From the NCBI GenBank assembly GCA_003290165.1, contig QNQO01000222.1, positions 992,001 to 1,056,000 on the forward strand: 64,000 nucleotides of DNA, in the 5' to 3' direction. The stretch is from Berberis thunbergii. Its lineage: Eukaryota; Streptophyta; Magnoliopsida; Ranunculales; Berberidaceae. Under the pieces are notes generated by a model. It was not told the DNA's origin and made no database searches. It worked only from the letters and a program-made list of their open reading frames with translations. The position numbers and the translations under genes are program-made. Shown in pieces: positions 33,959 through 44,378 of this stretch (within the stretch, counting starts at the first letter, position 1; each line of letters opens with the position of its first letter).

Positions 33959-34970
33959 GTTCCCAAGGACTTTACTGGCTTAGCTTTCTTCTGGTGTTAT
34001 GGTCACACTTTTTCTTTGCATCCGAAATCAAGATGAAGATGCAATGCTTCTAGGAGCTCAGTTTTGCTTAGATGCCTTTTCTTCCATCTCAATTACCGCT
34101 GCTAATAATGGGGCATCATATTCCTTTTATGCAAGGTAAGATAATTTCTTTTCATTCGTCACTATTTGACTCTCTACCATTCAAATAATTCAAAAGAAAA
34201 AAAAGCCTGCTAACATAATTGAAAGAGGTTTTGGTTTCAAAGCCTTAGTTTGGCAGTCATGTATCAAATTATTACCGGTATCATCTTCTATTCATTTCAC
34301 ATTTGACTTGTTAACATTCAAAATTCAGTTGCTTGATATTGCAGGCATAACTAAGATTATGATAAAATTCTACTTCTGGCATTGTTGAAGGAATGTGTTA
34401 TGTGTGACTGATCTTTTTTAACAAACAATTATTTTCTATGGTCCAACCTTTCCTTGTGTGCAGGATCCAATCAATGGGTCACTGGAAATTCAAGGAGAAT
34501 TTGGTAGCTTGCAGAGGAAACAAATTGGCCTAGTTGATAGCGATAGTGTAAAGATCAATTTTCTTTTGTGGGTCGAGCAAATTCTCTGGCCAATCTTTCC
34601 AGGTTAACTTCTTTTACTGGATTCTTTCAATTCAATATAACTTACTACCTATTTCTATTTGAAGATAAAATCTCCGCTCAATGTAGGAAGTATGCTTGCC
34701 TTGGATAAGCCCTTTATTTCAACTGCTGCAGAAAGCAATATTCAAACCAGACAATTATATTTGGTTCCATTCATTCAACTAGGTGAGCAGGTATGTATCA
34801 AATTTCCATTTGTTTAATTGAAAAGTCCCCTTTTTGTGTAAGATAATGGAGCTTGTAATATGTTACTCAGATATGTCTTACATCGACACAAAACCGGCAT
34901 CAAGGATCAAGGGCACTGAATGGATTAAATCAAACTAAGGCTTTAAAAGTTTCTCAAGTTACTTTACTCT
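33959..34970 (+). pseudogene. Unidentified captured gene, 4 exons
   Basis: Four exon-like blocks with good AG and GT borders. 33959-34135 contains QDEDAMLLGAQFCLDAFSSI and ends ASYSFYAR. 34464-34602 reads DPINGSLEIQGEFGSLQRKQ, then FLLWVEQILWPIFPG. 34687-34790 reads SMLALDKPFISTAAESN, then TRQLYLVPFIQLGEQ. 34871-34970 reads ICLTSTQNRHQGSRALNGLN. The last three stay open in a single reading. I do not recognise the family. A further candidate exon upstream (about 33350-33400, AFKVEHGTYRVTVS) may belong to it. It is the third cargo gene of element 1. Confidence 0.5.
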
Positions 34971-35414
34971 GTGAGTAATTGTCCTTTCAGAGTAAGTATA
35001 ACATTATTCAGCTTCCTATTTCAGTTAAATTTGTTTGCATTTACTTCTGTGTACATCAGTTGAATTTGTACACAATCATGGTGTACTTCAGTAACAAGTT
35101 TCTCTCAGATGAATTTCTTTAGGCAACACTAATTTCATTCTTGGTATAAAAGAAAAAGAAGTGACACTATTCCATTGTCACTGAAGTTAAAATCTAAAAT
35201 TGCACTTATAGTTCACTTTTTACCGTTTCAGTTAGATTCCTTGATCAGATTTTGCAATAGATCCCTTTTTCATTCACGTGATTGGTTTAGAACAAGATTT
35301 TTTAGTGGATTTTTTATCCGAGATTGTTTACCAAGTTTCTGCCTTAGGAAAAAAATTTCATTGATTAGAATTCAAAAACTTTTCACTAACTAATTACAAT
35401 ATGGTTAATTGCAG

Positions 35415-35489
35415 GCTTCTCTGAAGACAGAGAGGGAGAAGAAAAAAGAGATGTATTTCCCCATGAAAAAGTATGCCATCAAGGTGTAA
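35415..35489 (+). pseudogene. RPL35: 60S ribosomal protein L35 (uL29), last exon
   Basis: After a GCAG acceptor the exon reads ASLKTEREKKKEMYFP, then MKKYAIKV and a TAA stop. This is the C-terminal end of eukaryotic L35, a component of the large ribosomal subunit near the tunnel exit. Only the last exon was taken, and its original stop codon would end any chimeric reading that enters it in this frame. The rest of the 120-residue protein is absent. Confidence 0.92.
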
Positions 35490-35811
35490 CTGATTGTCTG
35501 TCTTAGATATAATTTTGTGTTGTTCCATCTAGGATGATTTTGACAGCAGACTTAAATGCAGATAGGTTATTTTCCTTTTATCTTTTTTTTTAATCCAGAA
35601 CAAAACGAGCATTTGAATTTGAACTTGTCATTTTTCATATCATGGCTTGTCTCGTCTGGAGTTATTTTCATTTTGAACATCGAAAACTACAAGAGTCATT
35701 GTGTTTTTAACTTGGAGTAGCCATGTTTAATTTGTTGCAGCATTTTTCATAATAGAAATGTTTTTCAACTAAAGACACTGACCTTGGTGCAAATTTAATA
35801 TTTTTTCAAAG

Positions 35812-35907
35812 TCTGACATCTTCCATATCATCATCGGTATGTGGATAACTCCAGCCAAGCGCTGTTTCCTGTGGATGGGTGGCTTCCGTCCTTCTGAACT
35901 CCTCAAG
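35812..35907 (+). pseudogene. TGA-type bZIP transcription factor exon (DOG1 domain)
   Basis: The exon reads DIFHIIIGMWITPAKRCFLW, then MGGFRPSELLK, and ends at a GTCTGC donor. This is the start of the DOG1/TGA C-terminal domain of clade TGA factors (SGMWKTPAERCF.WlGGFR.SELLK), which act in salicylate-linked defence and flower development. The bZIP region is not present. It is the last recognised cargo exon of element 1, with about 240 bp to the shared 3' module. Confidence 0.92.
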
Positions 35908-36143
35908 GTCTGCTACATACACTTAACACACTCCCATTTCTAAAACTGTAAAATGTTCATTACAAGTTGCTTAGTAATGAATCTAGTTGCAGTATTCTGA
36001 TGGGATTTTACCTCCTATAAAGTATACTTATTCCCAGAGAAAGAAAACAACATAAAGAACACTAGTGATACAGCTGAATGCTGCTGCTGAATGACATGCT
36101 GATTGCTAAACTAGTGTTGCTGATGAATGATAGTAGTACTGCT

Positions 36144-36535
36144 GTTGTTGCTGAATGGAATGCAGGCTGCTAACACAAGTGTTGTTACTAAAGGGAGCAG
36201 GTTGCTATATGTTACAGAGTGTTATATTGTTACATGTAATGTTGTTTAGGAAGGATTTCTATTAGATTAGTTGTCAATAAATGTAGTACTATAAGTAAGA
36301 GAGCATAAGAGAAAAAAGGCATTCATTTGATTTGTAAGAAAATTGTACACTTGAGCATTTACTCTACAGGAGATTAGCTATCTCGAATTAGCTTTCTTAT
36401 TGAATACAATCCATTCCATTTACTGCCATCAATCCATAATTACAATTACAAGTTCTTCAGTCTGTAATTTCTCTTCATTGTCTGTATTGTATCACTGTCA
36501 GTAGAACTGCATGGGCTTAACACTGTGACCAAAAA
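36144..36535 (+). repeat. 3'-proximal module shared by elements 1 and 2
   Basis: This stretch and 46374-46770 are near-identical, from TTGTTGCTGAATGGAATGCA to ACTGCATGGGCTTAACAC. It contains a TATA-like run (ACTATAAGTAAGAGAGCAT) and a TTCTTATTGAATACAATC end, which look like the 3' half of a copia LTR. It may be an old solo LTR in the common ancestor of the two elements, or a resident 3' region. Confidence 0.8.
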
Positions 36536-36559
36536 CAAAAAAAACAAAAAAAAAATTGT

Positions 36560-36968
36560 GACCAGTACTTGCCACGGCTTAAAACCGTGGCTAACATTAT
36601 TGCAACGGCTAAGAACCATGGCCATGCCTTGCCACGGCTTATAAACCATGGCTAGTACTGGCCACGGCTTAAAATCGTGGCTAAAAATATTGCAATGGCT
36701 TAGAACCGTGGCCATAACTTGTAACGGTTTTAGGCCGTGGCTATTCCTAGTCATGACTTAAAACCGTGGCTTACATTTTTGCAACAGTTTAGAACCATGG
36801 CTAAATCATCAACCGTCCTCGAGTATAAAACTATGGCTAAGATTTTGCAATGGTTTGTAGCCGTTAATGGGGAGTTAGCGACGCCTCTACAGCCCACGGC
36901 TCTAAGCCATGACAATGGGTTACCCCCACGGTTCAAAACCGTTGCTGATGGATATTTTTGGTGTATTC
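36560..36968. repeat. Right subterminal palindromic array of element 1
   Basis: About ten copies of GCCACGGCTTAAAACCGTGGCTA and variants (given here as GCCACGGCTT and AACCGTGGCTA) lie at about 40-bp spacing up to the terminus. Confidence 0.85.
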
Positions 36969-37677
36969 ATTCATTGATGTACACATTCTCTACAACAATA
37001 AGAAACACATGAATTAATTCATATAGTTTAGTTTAGGCATTAGTGTTATTTCTCTCCACACTGTGTGGCTTATTGAGTTGGTCTTCTCCCATCCTTACTA
37101 GTAAAAGTGAGATGTATGATACCTATATAGTGGAATTGTGTTGGTGGGCGACCCCATAATGCAGTTTTGAAAGGTTGATGATGCAAGATGTTCTTGAGAT
37201 TTTCATCACCTTAATATCCTGTGGCAAGAATCACCAAATCGGTTTTTACAGGAGTAGCATCACCTTCGACCATCACTTCATCTCTGCAGAAGCTAAATTC
37301 TTTGCTGTCTTTAAAATAATGCTTTCTTCTTCTACTTTGTTTTAAAATTCCTCCGGTATTGTTGAGAGTAAGCAAGTAGATATTTCTCGTGAGAAATTAT
37401 GCTTCGGTATCATCTTGTACTTCTTGATGGTGAGTTTCCATCTGATATAGCTCTCAATAAAGTTTGAAATTGCCCATTTCTACAGAATGTTATATCTAGT
37501 AATCACTACCGACAACAATAAGAAAAATGTTTGAGCAAATTAATGGCTAAATATTATATGGAAAGTTAAAAAAGATGAAAGCAGTGTGGCCAAGAGGCTT
37601 AGAGCTAGTCCTTCACCAGGCTTATGAACCATAAGTTTAGCAAACCGATTACAGTATAGATATGCAAGATCCACTCC
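36969..37677 (-). pseudogene. Flavin-containing monooxygenase, middle part
   Basis: From high to low coordinate: an exon ending near 37570 reads [20 protein letters not shown], then [12 protein letters not shown]. The next (about 37480-37125) reads KWAISNFIESYIRWKLTIKK, YKMIPKHNFSREISTCLLS, then FSFCRDEVMVEGDATPVKTD, LVILATGY (the conserved FMO ATG-Y motif), a stop and GDENLKNI. A short exon at 36995-36969 reads RECVHQ and a stop at the insertion point of element 1. Introns keep GT-AG. Element 2 interrupts the FMO at 37678 and the upstream sequence continues at 47083. Confidence 0.88.
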
Positions 37678-37704
37678 CACTACACCAAAAGGCCTGTTAG
37701 CTAT

Positions 37705-37896
37705 GAAGAGGTGGCCACGGCTCTAAGCCGTTGGTTTATTTGCCACGGCTAAAAACCGTGGCTATAACAGCCAATCGTTTATAACCGTGGCTAAAAACAT
37801 TACACCAAAAGGGTTGCCACAGTTTTAAACCATGGCTATAACTGCCAACGATTTATAATCGTGGCTAAAATTGCCAACGGTTTAAAACCGTAGCTA
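37705..37896. repeat. Left subterminal array of element 2
   Basis: Same GCCACGGCT / AACCGTGGCTA words as in element 1. An internal ATTACACCAAAAGGG at 37799-37813 repeats the terminal sequence, which suggests a duplicated or nested element end. Confidence 0.8.
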
Positions 37897-37908
37897 TCAA
37901 ATTTACAC

Positions 37909-37970
37909 TTTCGCGCTTTGGCGAAAATAATTTTGTGCTTTGGAGGGAGCAGTTTCGCGCTTTGGCGAAA
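37909..37970 (+). promoter_or_regulatory. Two identical E2F-like palindromic sites
   Basis: TTTCGCGCTTTGGCGAAA occurs at 37909-37926 and again, identical, at 37953-37970. Each copy joins two E2F-type half sites (TTTCGCGC and TTTGGCGAAA). E2F factors drive S-phase genes in plants. It is just upstream of a CT/GA-rich leader with a donor-like GGTAAGAT at about 38141. This is probably a captured promoter that could drive the downstream exon train. Function is inferred from the motif alone. Confidence 0.55.
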
Positions 37971-38064
37971 AAAATTAGGGAAAAACATATTCTCACTCTC
38001 TCCACACCTCCTCTTCACAAGCACTGATTTGAGAAGAAGAAGGACGAAAGAAGGAGAGGATGAT

Positions 38065-38124
38065 AGAAGAAGAAGAAGAAGAAGAAGAAGGAAGAAGAAG
38101 AAGAAGAAGAAGAAGAAGAAGAAA
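38065..38124 (+). repeat. (GAA)n microsatellite in element 2 leader
   Basis: About 18 GAA units with one interruption, in a purine-rich leader. It is comparable with the tract at 21975-22022. Confidence 0.9.
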
Positions 38125-39377
38125 ATGAAGAAGGTTTGAGAAGGTAAGATCTCCTTCTTCTTCTTTAGATCTTGAGAGAACCGAACTGAAGAAGAACATG
38201 AAATTGGAACTCCATTGTCAGTTTCTTCTTTCCAGTCGATTTCTTTCTCTCTCTTCCAAATCACAAGTAAAAGAAGCATCTAAGCATCTCACCCCTTCAA
38301 CTAGTACTAATCGCGTTGGAACTCGAACCCCAGGTTGGCCCATTCTTCCAAATCTCAGTTTCTTTTTCACTCATGCTCATTATCAACCATTGGGTATCTT
38401 TCTAATCAATCACAAAATCAACCAAATGATCACAGCAAGAAATGGGTTTGTTTTTCTATCAAAACTAATTCGTGGGTTTAGTTTTATTTTTGTTAATAGT
38501 TTCTCAACCGGTCTGTTTGGTTGAGTTGGCTCTGTATTCCTTAATTGGGTTGTTTTTTGTTTTACCAAAGTGTTGTTCTTTTTCTTTTCATCATTAATTG
38601 TGGTTTGTTTTCTTCTTGTTTACATGCCACTGTTGAATTCTTGTTGTTTGTGTTTGTACTATGGCTGTTTGGCTTCATATGAATGAATCATCACTTTTTC
38701 TTAGGGGTTTTCATTTACATCTTCACCATATAAGTCAAATTGCATTGTACAATTCGATCTCCGGTGCTTGCTCTCAATCCACTCTCCTATTCTTGTTGTC
38801 TTAGTTTTGGGCTTATACCCAATCTGTACTGAGATGACAGCTCAATGTTTCAGATAATTGAAGGTCGACCAAATCTTGAAGACAATATATAATGTTTTTT
38901 ATATCTTGATTGGGTGTTTAGTGATGCACTAAGATCATAGTAATTCTCTAAGGAACGGTGCTTTATAGACTCATTGAGAGCATATTCTATTACAGGTATT
39001 GGATTTTCACAAAATTATTTTGTTCAAATGCTGGTCTTGTTTGTTCAATTCAGAAGGTCATTTGGATCTTATAGAAGCTTGGGCCAGCCATGCCTTTTTA
39101 CTGTCACCTGTTAGTTTGAATTTGTGATTTAATTGAAGGATACTACAATACTAGAGTGGCGAGCAATCTTTCAAAAATGTGGGGGATTTTCACTATATTT
39201 CAAACAGTCTATTGCTATACGTCTGTTATGTTATTAGTATTACTATGGAAATCTGATTTAATTTACCTTAACACTCACGTTTTTATGTGTTCCAGAGCTT
39301 GATCACCTTGTTTAAGACCAGCAATGATTGGTTAGCACTCTGATTTTTGACTGGAAGGGTTCAATTGAGATAGTAGA

Positions 39378-39517
39378 ATGGAGAGGAAAAGGGTGGATGA
39401 ATTTGAACCTGGATCAGTTCCACCTGTGAGACAAGTGGATAGATTCGGGTTCGTAAAGCAAGAAGTAAACTCCCCCAATGGTCAACCCAGGATTAGGTCT
39501 GCGATTGATCAAGAGAG
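39378..39517 (+). pseudogene. TBC-domain Rab GTPase-activating protein, first exon
   Basis: From ATG at 39378: MERKRVDEFEPGSVPPVRQV, then DRFGFVKQE, ending DQER before a GTGGGA donor. A PVRPxDRxGFVKQE N-terminus followed by an E-R/EE-R exon end is typical of plant RabGAP/TBC proteins. The TBC domain itself is in later exons not captured. The start codon and the reading frame are intact. It is the first coding exon of element 2 and could supply the start codon of a chimeric transcript. The identification rests on a short match. Confidence 0.5.
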
Positions 39518-40401
39518 GTGGGATTTTAATTGTTTGAGTTGATAATTATTTCTCAGTTTTTCATAGTTTCATTTATGTGTACAATAGGAAGCGATTTTAT
39601 GAAATTATCATTTGGTGGTTCTTATTTTGTTCCTGTCTATATGCTTTGTTGAATTATTGAAGTGCTGAACAATTGGTATTAGCTTGAAAAAAATGTCAAA
39701 CATAATTTTATCGAGTGTGATCATGTTGGTAAGATGCATCATAATTGAAAGAACCTTGTCTTTCTCTTCCTCCATTGAGATGACACCAAAATGTTTCTTC
39801 ACATTCCACAAAAATAGATCAGTTCCTTCGCATCCCTGAACCAACCCTTGTCTTGGGCTCTGAAATCTTTGATCTTGTGTTTTTGTACTTGGACGGGAAC
39901 ATTGTTACCATTGCTTGTTTCAACAAAGCCCAATCGTTATTCAAAATATCACTTGAACAAGTACGGGTGCTTGTAGCTGCCATAGAGGAGCGAAAAGAGG
40001 ATATATTGTCAGCACTTGCTTGTGCATAATCAATATCATGATCTAACGTGTACTTAAATTTACCAAAAACGTTAATGTTTTAATTGTATTTTCTCATTCT
40101 CATTAATCTGTATGATAATTTATAATTAGAAGATGTCTCAGAATTAGATGGTTAAAATGTTAAGTCTGTGTGAGTGTTTATGTTACTTGAAGTTTGTCCA
40201 CACTTCATTCTTTAGAAATGAAGTCTTGTTTGACATGATGGTGTGGTGTACAAGGAATTGTGAAAAATAACTATTAGCTATCATTGATGCCCGCATTATA
40301 TTTTGCAATGGATCCTATATTTTCGACAATTGTTCTAGAACCTGTTCTGATTTATTTCAATCTCAGTTAACTATTTTTTTTCTTTTACGTATTATTTTCA
40401 G

Positions 40402-40643
40402 GTAAATCAAAAGATGATGAAATCAACTCTTATCAATGACCTTTACGGAGAAATTGATTGGCTTAAAGCAGGTAGTGTATGCTTCATGTTCTGCAGTCTG
40501 ATTACTCATATGTTTTTCTTTTGACATAGCATATTTAGTTGTAAATAATTGGCTTCTTTTTTGAAGAGGTTTATGATGCACGAGAGAAAAATGGAGTTTA
40601 CATTCCAAAAAAACGTTACTATCAAGAGGAAAGTGAAAGAAAG
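40402..40643 (+). pseudogene. Kinesin-5 (BimC/Eg5 type) fragment, 2 exons
   Basis: Kinesin-5 crosslinks and slides antiparallel spindle microtubules. Exon 40402-40471 reads VNQKMMKSTLINDLYGEI, then DWLKAG. Exon 40567-40643 completes the split codon and reads EVYDAREKNGVYIPKKRYYQ, then EESERK, with a GTATTC donor. This is the region just after the motor domain (NQKMMKS.LIKDLY.EI.RLK.EVYA.REKNGIYIP). Motor and tail are absent. Both exons stay open. Confidence 0.92.
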
Positions 40644-41341
40644 GTATTCATTCAACCCTATTTTACATTTCCATGATGGACAATGGCAGGTGATAGTGCT
40701 TTTATCTATAGTTTTCTTCTAAATCTTGACCGGGATTATTGTGACACTTAGCTAGTATCTCATATTTTTGGATTTCTCAGGTATTTCTCAGGTACATTTT
40801 CTATGTTTTTGGATCTCAGATGTAATATCTTGTGGGCGGGTATCAACCCTGGACCCGTGATATCATATGCCACGTGTCTTACATCTATGTTAGCTATATT
40901 TCCTTAACTAAAGTAGAGATTCATACTGACACCTTAACAATGAAAATAGTCTTATGGAATTTGGTTGGAAGTTTTTATCAACATGAAAATAGTCTTGTCC
41001 TTTTGTATTTGAAAAAATGGATATTTGTATGTGTTTCCTACAGGCTTTCAATAATTTGTTGTTTAACTTGAAGAAAAATGAAAAATGTACAAAATGTTAT
41101 TCTCTGATGATCAGTTTTGGAGGTCATCTTGTTGAAAGAATATGCAAAATCGTTCACATAATTATTGAGCAATTGCATATAGTAATAATATCAACAGCTC
41201 ACGATCACTCTACATATGTAGTTAACTTATATATGCTTCTCTATTATGTCTGAATATGATCTTTTTGGTGCAGAAATATATGTGAGAGTAATGAACATCA
41301 CGATGTGGATATTTGTTCTACACGGGTTGCCATTTGGAGAG

Positions 41342-41721
41342 TGAGTCGTTCTACTAGCACGTTCCACTAGTCAGTCTTCCTTCAATCAACAACTACCAGG
41401 TCAACAATCGTTTGGTATGACTGGACAAGTTCCTCCTTCCCAGTCTCAGGTTCAGCAGACTGCCTCTTCTGCTGCAGCACAGCTGATCACTCCAAACTTG
41501 CAACGGCAAGGTGTACATACTAATGCAAACCAACATCAGCCTACTCCTGCTGGTCAGCAACAATCTCAACAGTTAGCTCAAGTTCTATCTCAACAGACAC
41601 AAGCTCTACAAGCGAGCTTTCAGTCATCTCAACAAGCATTCTCTCAGCTGCAACAATAGTTGCATCTAATTCAGCAGTCAAACCATAACCCAAATCAGCA
41701 GCAGGCTCCCCAGGCTAACAA
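41342..41721 (+). pseudogene. FCA-like flowering-time RNA-binding protein, Gln-rich exon
   Basis: A Gln-rich reading runs PPSQSQVQQTASSAAAQL, LAQVLSQQTQALQASFQ and SSQQAFSQLQQ. A TAG at 41657 replaces a glutamine codon, and a further Q-rich stretch ends at a GTAACA donor. FCA proteins contain LSQQTQTLQASFQSSQQAF just before the WW domain region, and that match is the basis of the call. RNA-recognition motifs and the WW domain are absent. FCA promotes flowering by alternative polyadenylation at antisense FLC transcripts. Confidence 0.7.
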
Positions 41722-41821
41722 GTAACATGTAATTTGACTATTGCAAGCCTATCTGTCTTTTAGAGATTTAAACAAGAAAATATATCAGGTACTTTATTCT
41801 AACATGTTTATCTAATTGGCA

Positions 41822-42423
41822 GGTTTTTGTGACTAAAAATGGACAAGAGTTGACATGTCAAATGGCTTACAGGCAAAACAGAAAGGTAGTTCGAAAGATA
41901 TTTGATGATAATTAACAGTACATTTCTTGTTGCTGAAAAGGTATGTTCTCAATTTTTGCAAATTAGACTTATCATGTCTTGCTTTACATATAGCACTATA
42001 GCAGATTATATTTTATTGACTTTATGATTCACATACTGATTGATTGAAATATGTTTTTGTTATAGAACTTGGTGTAGGTAACAGTGTCAACAAAGAGTCC
42101 AAAGTCAGATAAGCAGTATGTCTGGGAATCTGTAGCAGACAGTAGCTCATACGTGATTAAGGAAGAAACTGATCCTCAAAAGCAACTCCCCCGGGGAACA
42201 CAAATTACCCTTCATCTAAGAGTATGTATCATTGTTGCTTTCTTGCTCATTGATGAACTAAAATTTGTCTCAACAGCCATTGAAACTCTACCTTTTTCTC
42301 TTGCATTCTGATGACAAGTATGAATTCTCTGAGCCTGCCCGGATTCAAGGTTTAGTGAAGAACTACTCACAGTTTGTTTCCTTTCCTATTTACACGTGGC
42401 AAGAAAAATCAGGAACTGTTGAG
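41822..42423 (+). pseudogene. Plastid HSP90 (HSP90-5 type) fragment
   Basis: Plastid HSP90 assists import and folding in the stroma. A short end of an exon (41919-41940) reads STFLVAEK. Exon 42078-42221 reads VTVSTKSPKSDKQYVWESVA, then DSSSYVIKEETDPQKQLPRG and TQITLHLR. Exon about 42309-42423 reads DDKYEFSEPARIQGLVKNYS, then QFVSFPIYTWQEKSGTVE. The STKSPKSDKQYVWE and SSYVI.EETDP features mark the plastid form. The acceptor of the last exon appears mutated (CTG for CAG). The first 90 bp (41822-41915, VFVTKNGQELTCQMAYRQ) is not HSP90 and looks like part of another, unidentified exon fused in. Confidence 0.88.
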
Positions 42424-43131
42424 GTTAGTATGTCATTCTGTTCTAGCTCTCATTGTTGTTTCTTGTCTGTCAGTTTGACTTTTAGGAGGCGTTATCTTTG
42501 GAATCTGAATATCTAAATTTTTCTAGGTCCTTTCTGGGGAGAAGGTATTGTTTATTGCATACTGTTAGCTTTCGAGTGCTCATTATACTCCCTTGTGTTA
42601 CATTTGTTTTCAACAATTGGGCTTTGATAGCATCAAGCCTTTAACATGGCGATGAAAACTTTTTTTTATATGCTTTTACATGCATCCATTTATATTCAAG
42701 TTATGTCATTAAATGAATTATATGCCACTTTTTGTTGACTTAATTATGTTATCTTCAAATCTTATTGTTTTGTTTATTCTTTGTGTTTTCTTATATCTCC
42801 AGTTTTTCAAGTGTCATTCTTCTTCCAATGTTTTGAATATTGATAATCCAAATGAAGGATTCTTGATTAATTTGACTGTAACGAATGGATCTCTATTGTC
42901 TGTCCCGCATCCCTCCATACATTGTAAATTATTTCAGTGCTTTCTGCACTAGTTTTAAGCTTTAACATCCTTCTCCTTATTACTTTGAAACTTCATCCCT
43001 GAATGTTCATTTGGGGTCTCTCTTTTGCAAACTCAGTTAGACCCACCAATTGTTCAACAACATTGTGATTTTGCAGGCATACTATCCTATCCAATTTTCT
43101 TTTGTTATGGTTTGATCACACAGGCACTTCT

Positions 43132-44378
43132 ATGAATTTTCTAACTGGTGGGGTTGGGGTTGGTGGTGGTGGTGGTACTGGAGGACATGCCAAGATTGCG
43201 GGAACCAAGCAAAGAAGGATTGTACTCATAGGAGATGTAGGACTTGCCGCAAGAGCCCTGGGTTTGATTGTGCTACTCACGTGAAAAGCACGTGTGTCCC
43301 TGCGTCTCGGCGTCGTGAATGTCAACTATGTACTACCACCACTGCTGCTGTTGGTTCTTCTGGGTCTTCTTCAGCAGTCAAGAAACCTAAACTGTCTCAG
43401 ACTACAAATTCACGTACTTCAACTTCTAATACTACTCCCCCTAGAAGCTTAGATACTAGCTCTAGCCACCAAGGTATGTTAAGATTCTTCTCTAGCCTTT
43501 TATTGGTTGTGATTTCATAGATCAAAACATTCAAATTGTGTTTTTTTATTTTTTATTTGTGATTTTATCAAATTCTAAAAAAATTTCAGTGGGCATCTCT
43601 CCTATGTTCTTGTACATCATTGGGTATCTCTCTTTTTTATTGAAAGAAGTTTAAATGAGTGTTTTCTGTTGTTGTTCACATCTTATACATGAAAAATCCA
43701 AATTAGTACTATAGGTAACAAGAAGTTGAAATGGGTTTCTCTTTTGATGTAGTCTTATAGGGTCAGAAGAAGTTGAAATAGATTTCTCTTTTGATGCAAG
43801 TCTTGTATATCAATAGAAGTTGAAATGGGTTTCTCTTGTTATAAATTTATACATGAAAGAAGTTTTAATGGATTTTCTTTTTATGATCTATGGATTAGGA
43901 CAAGTTGAACAATGGGATGTACCATATTCTCTTGTTCATATTTTTTAATATGTATATACATGTTGAATGGTTTTCTCTCTTTTGTGATCTTATGGATGTT
44001 TGTTTTGTATGTACAGATGCAAGTTTTAAAGAGACATTGCCAAGGCAAGTGCTAGCACTGGCAGTGTTCAAGTGTGTGCGAGTGACAACCATTGACGATG
44101 GAGAAGATGAGTATGCATACCAAGCAGTAGTGAAGATTGGTGGGCATGTGTTTAAAGGTTTTCTTTATGATCAAGGGATTGAAGGGAGAGAAGGGTTTCC
44201 AAATATATCTGATTTGCATTTGGGAGAAGGTGGTAATGGTGGTGTCAATGTCAATGGAAGAAATGCGCCTTCTTCTTCATCTCCAGTTATTGAACCATCT
44301 GATGTCTATGCTGCAGCCTCTGGTGGTGGATTGCTTGGAGGAGCTGCTGCACCTCCCTATGGTAACCAAATAAATTGA
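43132..44378 (+). pseudogene. SHI/STY (SRS family) transcription factor, RING-like finger to C-terminus
   Basis: SHI/STYLISH factors activate auxin biosynthesis genes. Exon 1 (about 43132-43473) reads [18 protein letters not shown], then needs a frameshift to give [38 protein letters not shown] and ASRRRECQ. In the zinc finger the second cysteine of the C-C pair is arginine. Exon 2 (44017-44378), after a clean acceptor, reads [40 protein letters not shown], the IGGH-domain core [14 protein letters not shown], and a Gly/Ser-rich end to a TGA at 44376. Exon 2 is fully open for 120 codons. This is the largest and best-kept cargo piece in the window. The N-terminal part of the family is missing. 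Confidence 0.9.

Larger units (their letters stand above)
28585..36968 (+). mobile_element. Gene-capturing CACTA element 1 (8,384 bp, TSD ATT)
   Basis: The left end is CATTACACCAAAAGG and the right end is TTTTTGGTGTATTC, inverted repeats of the CACTACACCAAAA type with one or two changes. Direct 3-bp repeats ATT (28582-28584, 36969-36971) flank it. Removing the element and one ATT rejoins the interrupted FMO exon, so the boundaries are firm. Subterminal regions carry arrays of AACCGTGGCTA-type palindromes. I find no transposase inside, so it depends on one supplied elsewhere. It carries exons of at least five unrelated host genes (NAD-malic enzyme, FAM135-like, one unidentified, RPL35, TGA bZIP), all on the plus strand. 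It is a Pack-CACTA-type element and shares both ends with element 2. Confidence 0.9.

Noticed and set aside
28255..37677. Treating element 1 plus the FMO pieces as a real multi-exon gene with very long introns
   Set aside because: The 3-bp duplication, inverted ends and subterminal arrays show a transposon insertion within an exon, and the cargo exons are on the other strand.
37836..38279. 147-codon and 73-codon open frames with poly-Phe/Leu/Ser or poly-Arg/Lys
   Set aside because: Artefacts of the (GAA)n tract in the element 2 leader.
39608..39990. Minus-strand reading QGCEGTDLFLWNVKKHFGV, possible gypsy gag remnant in element 2
   Set aside because: A weak resemblance to the gag W-x-x-x-x-x-x-x-F pattern only; too short and frameshifted to call.
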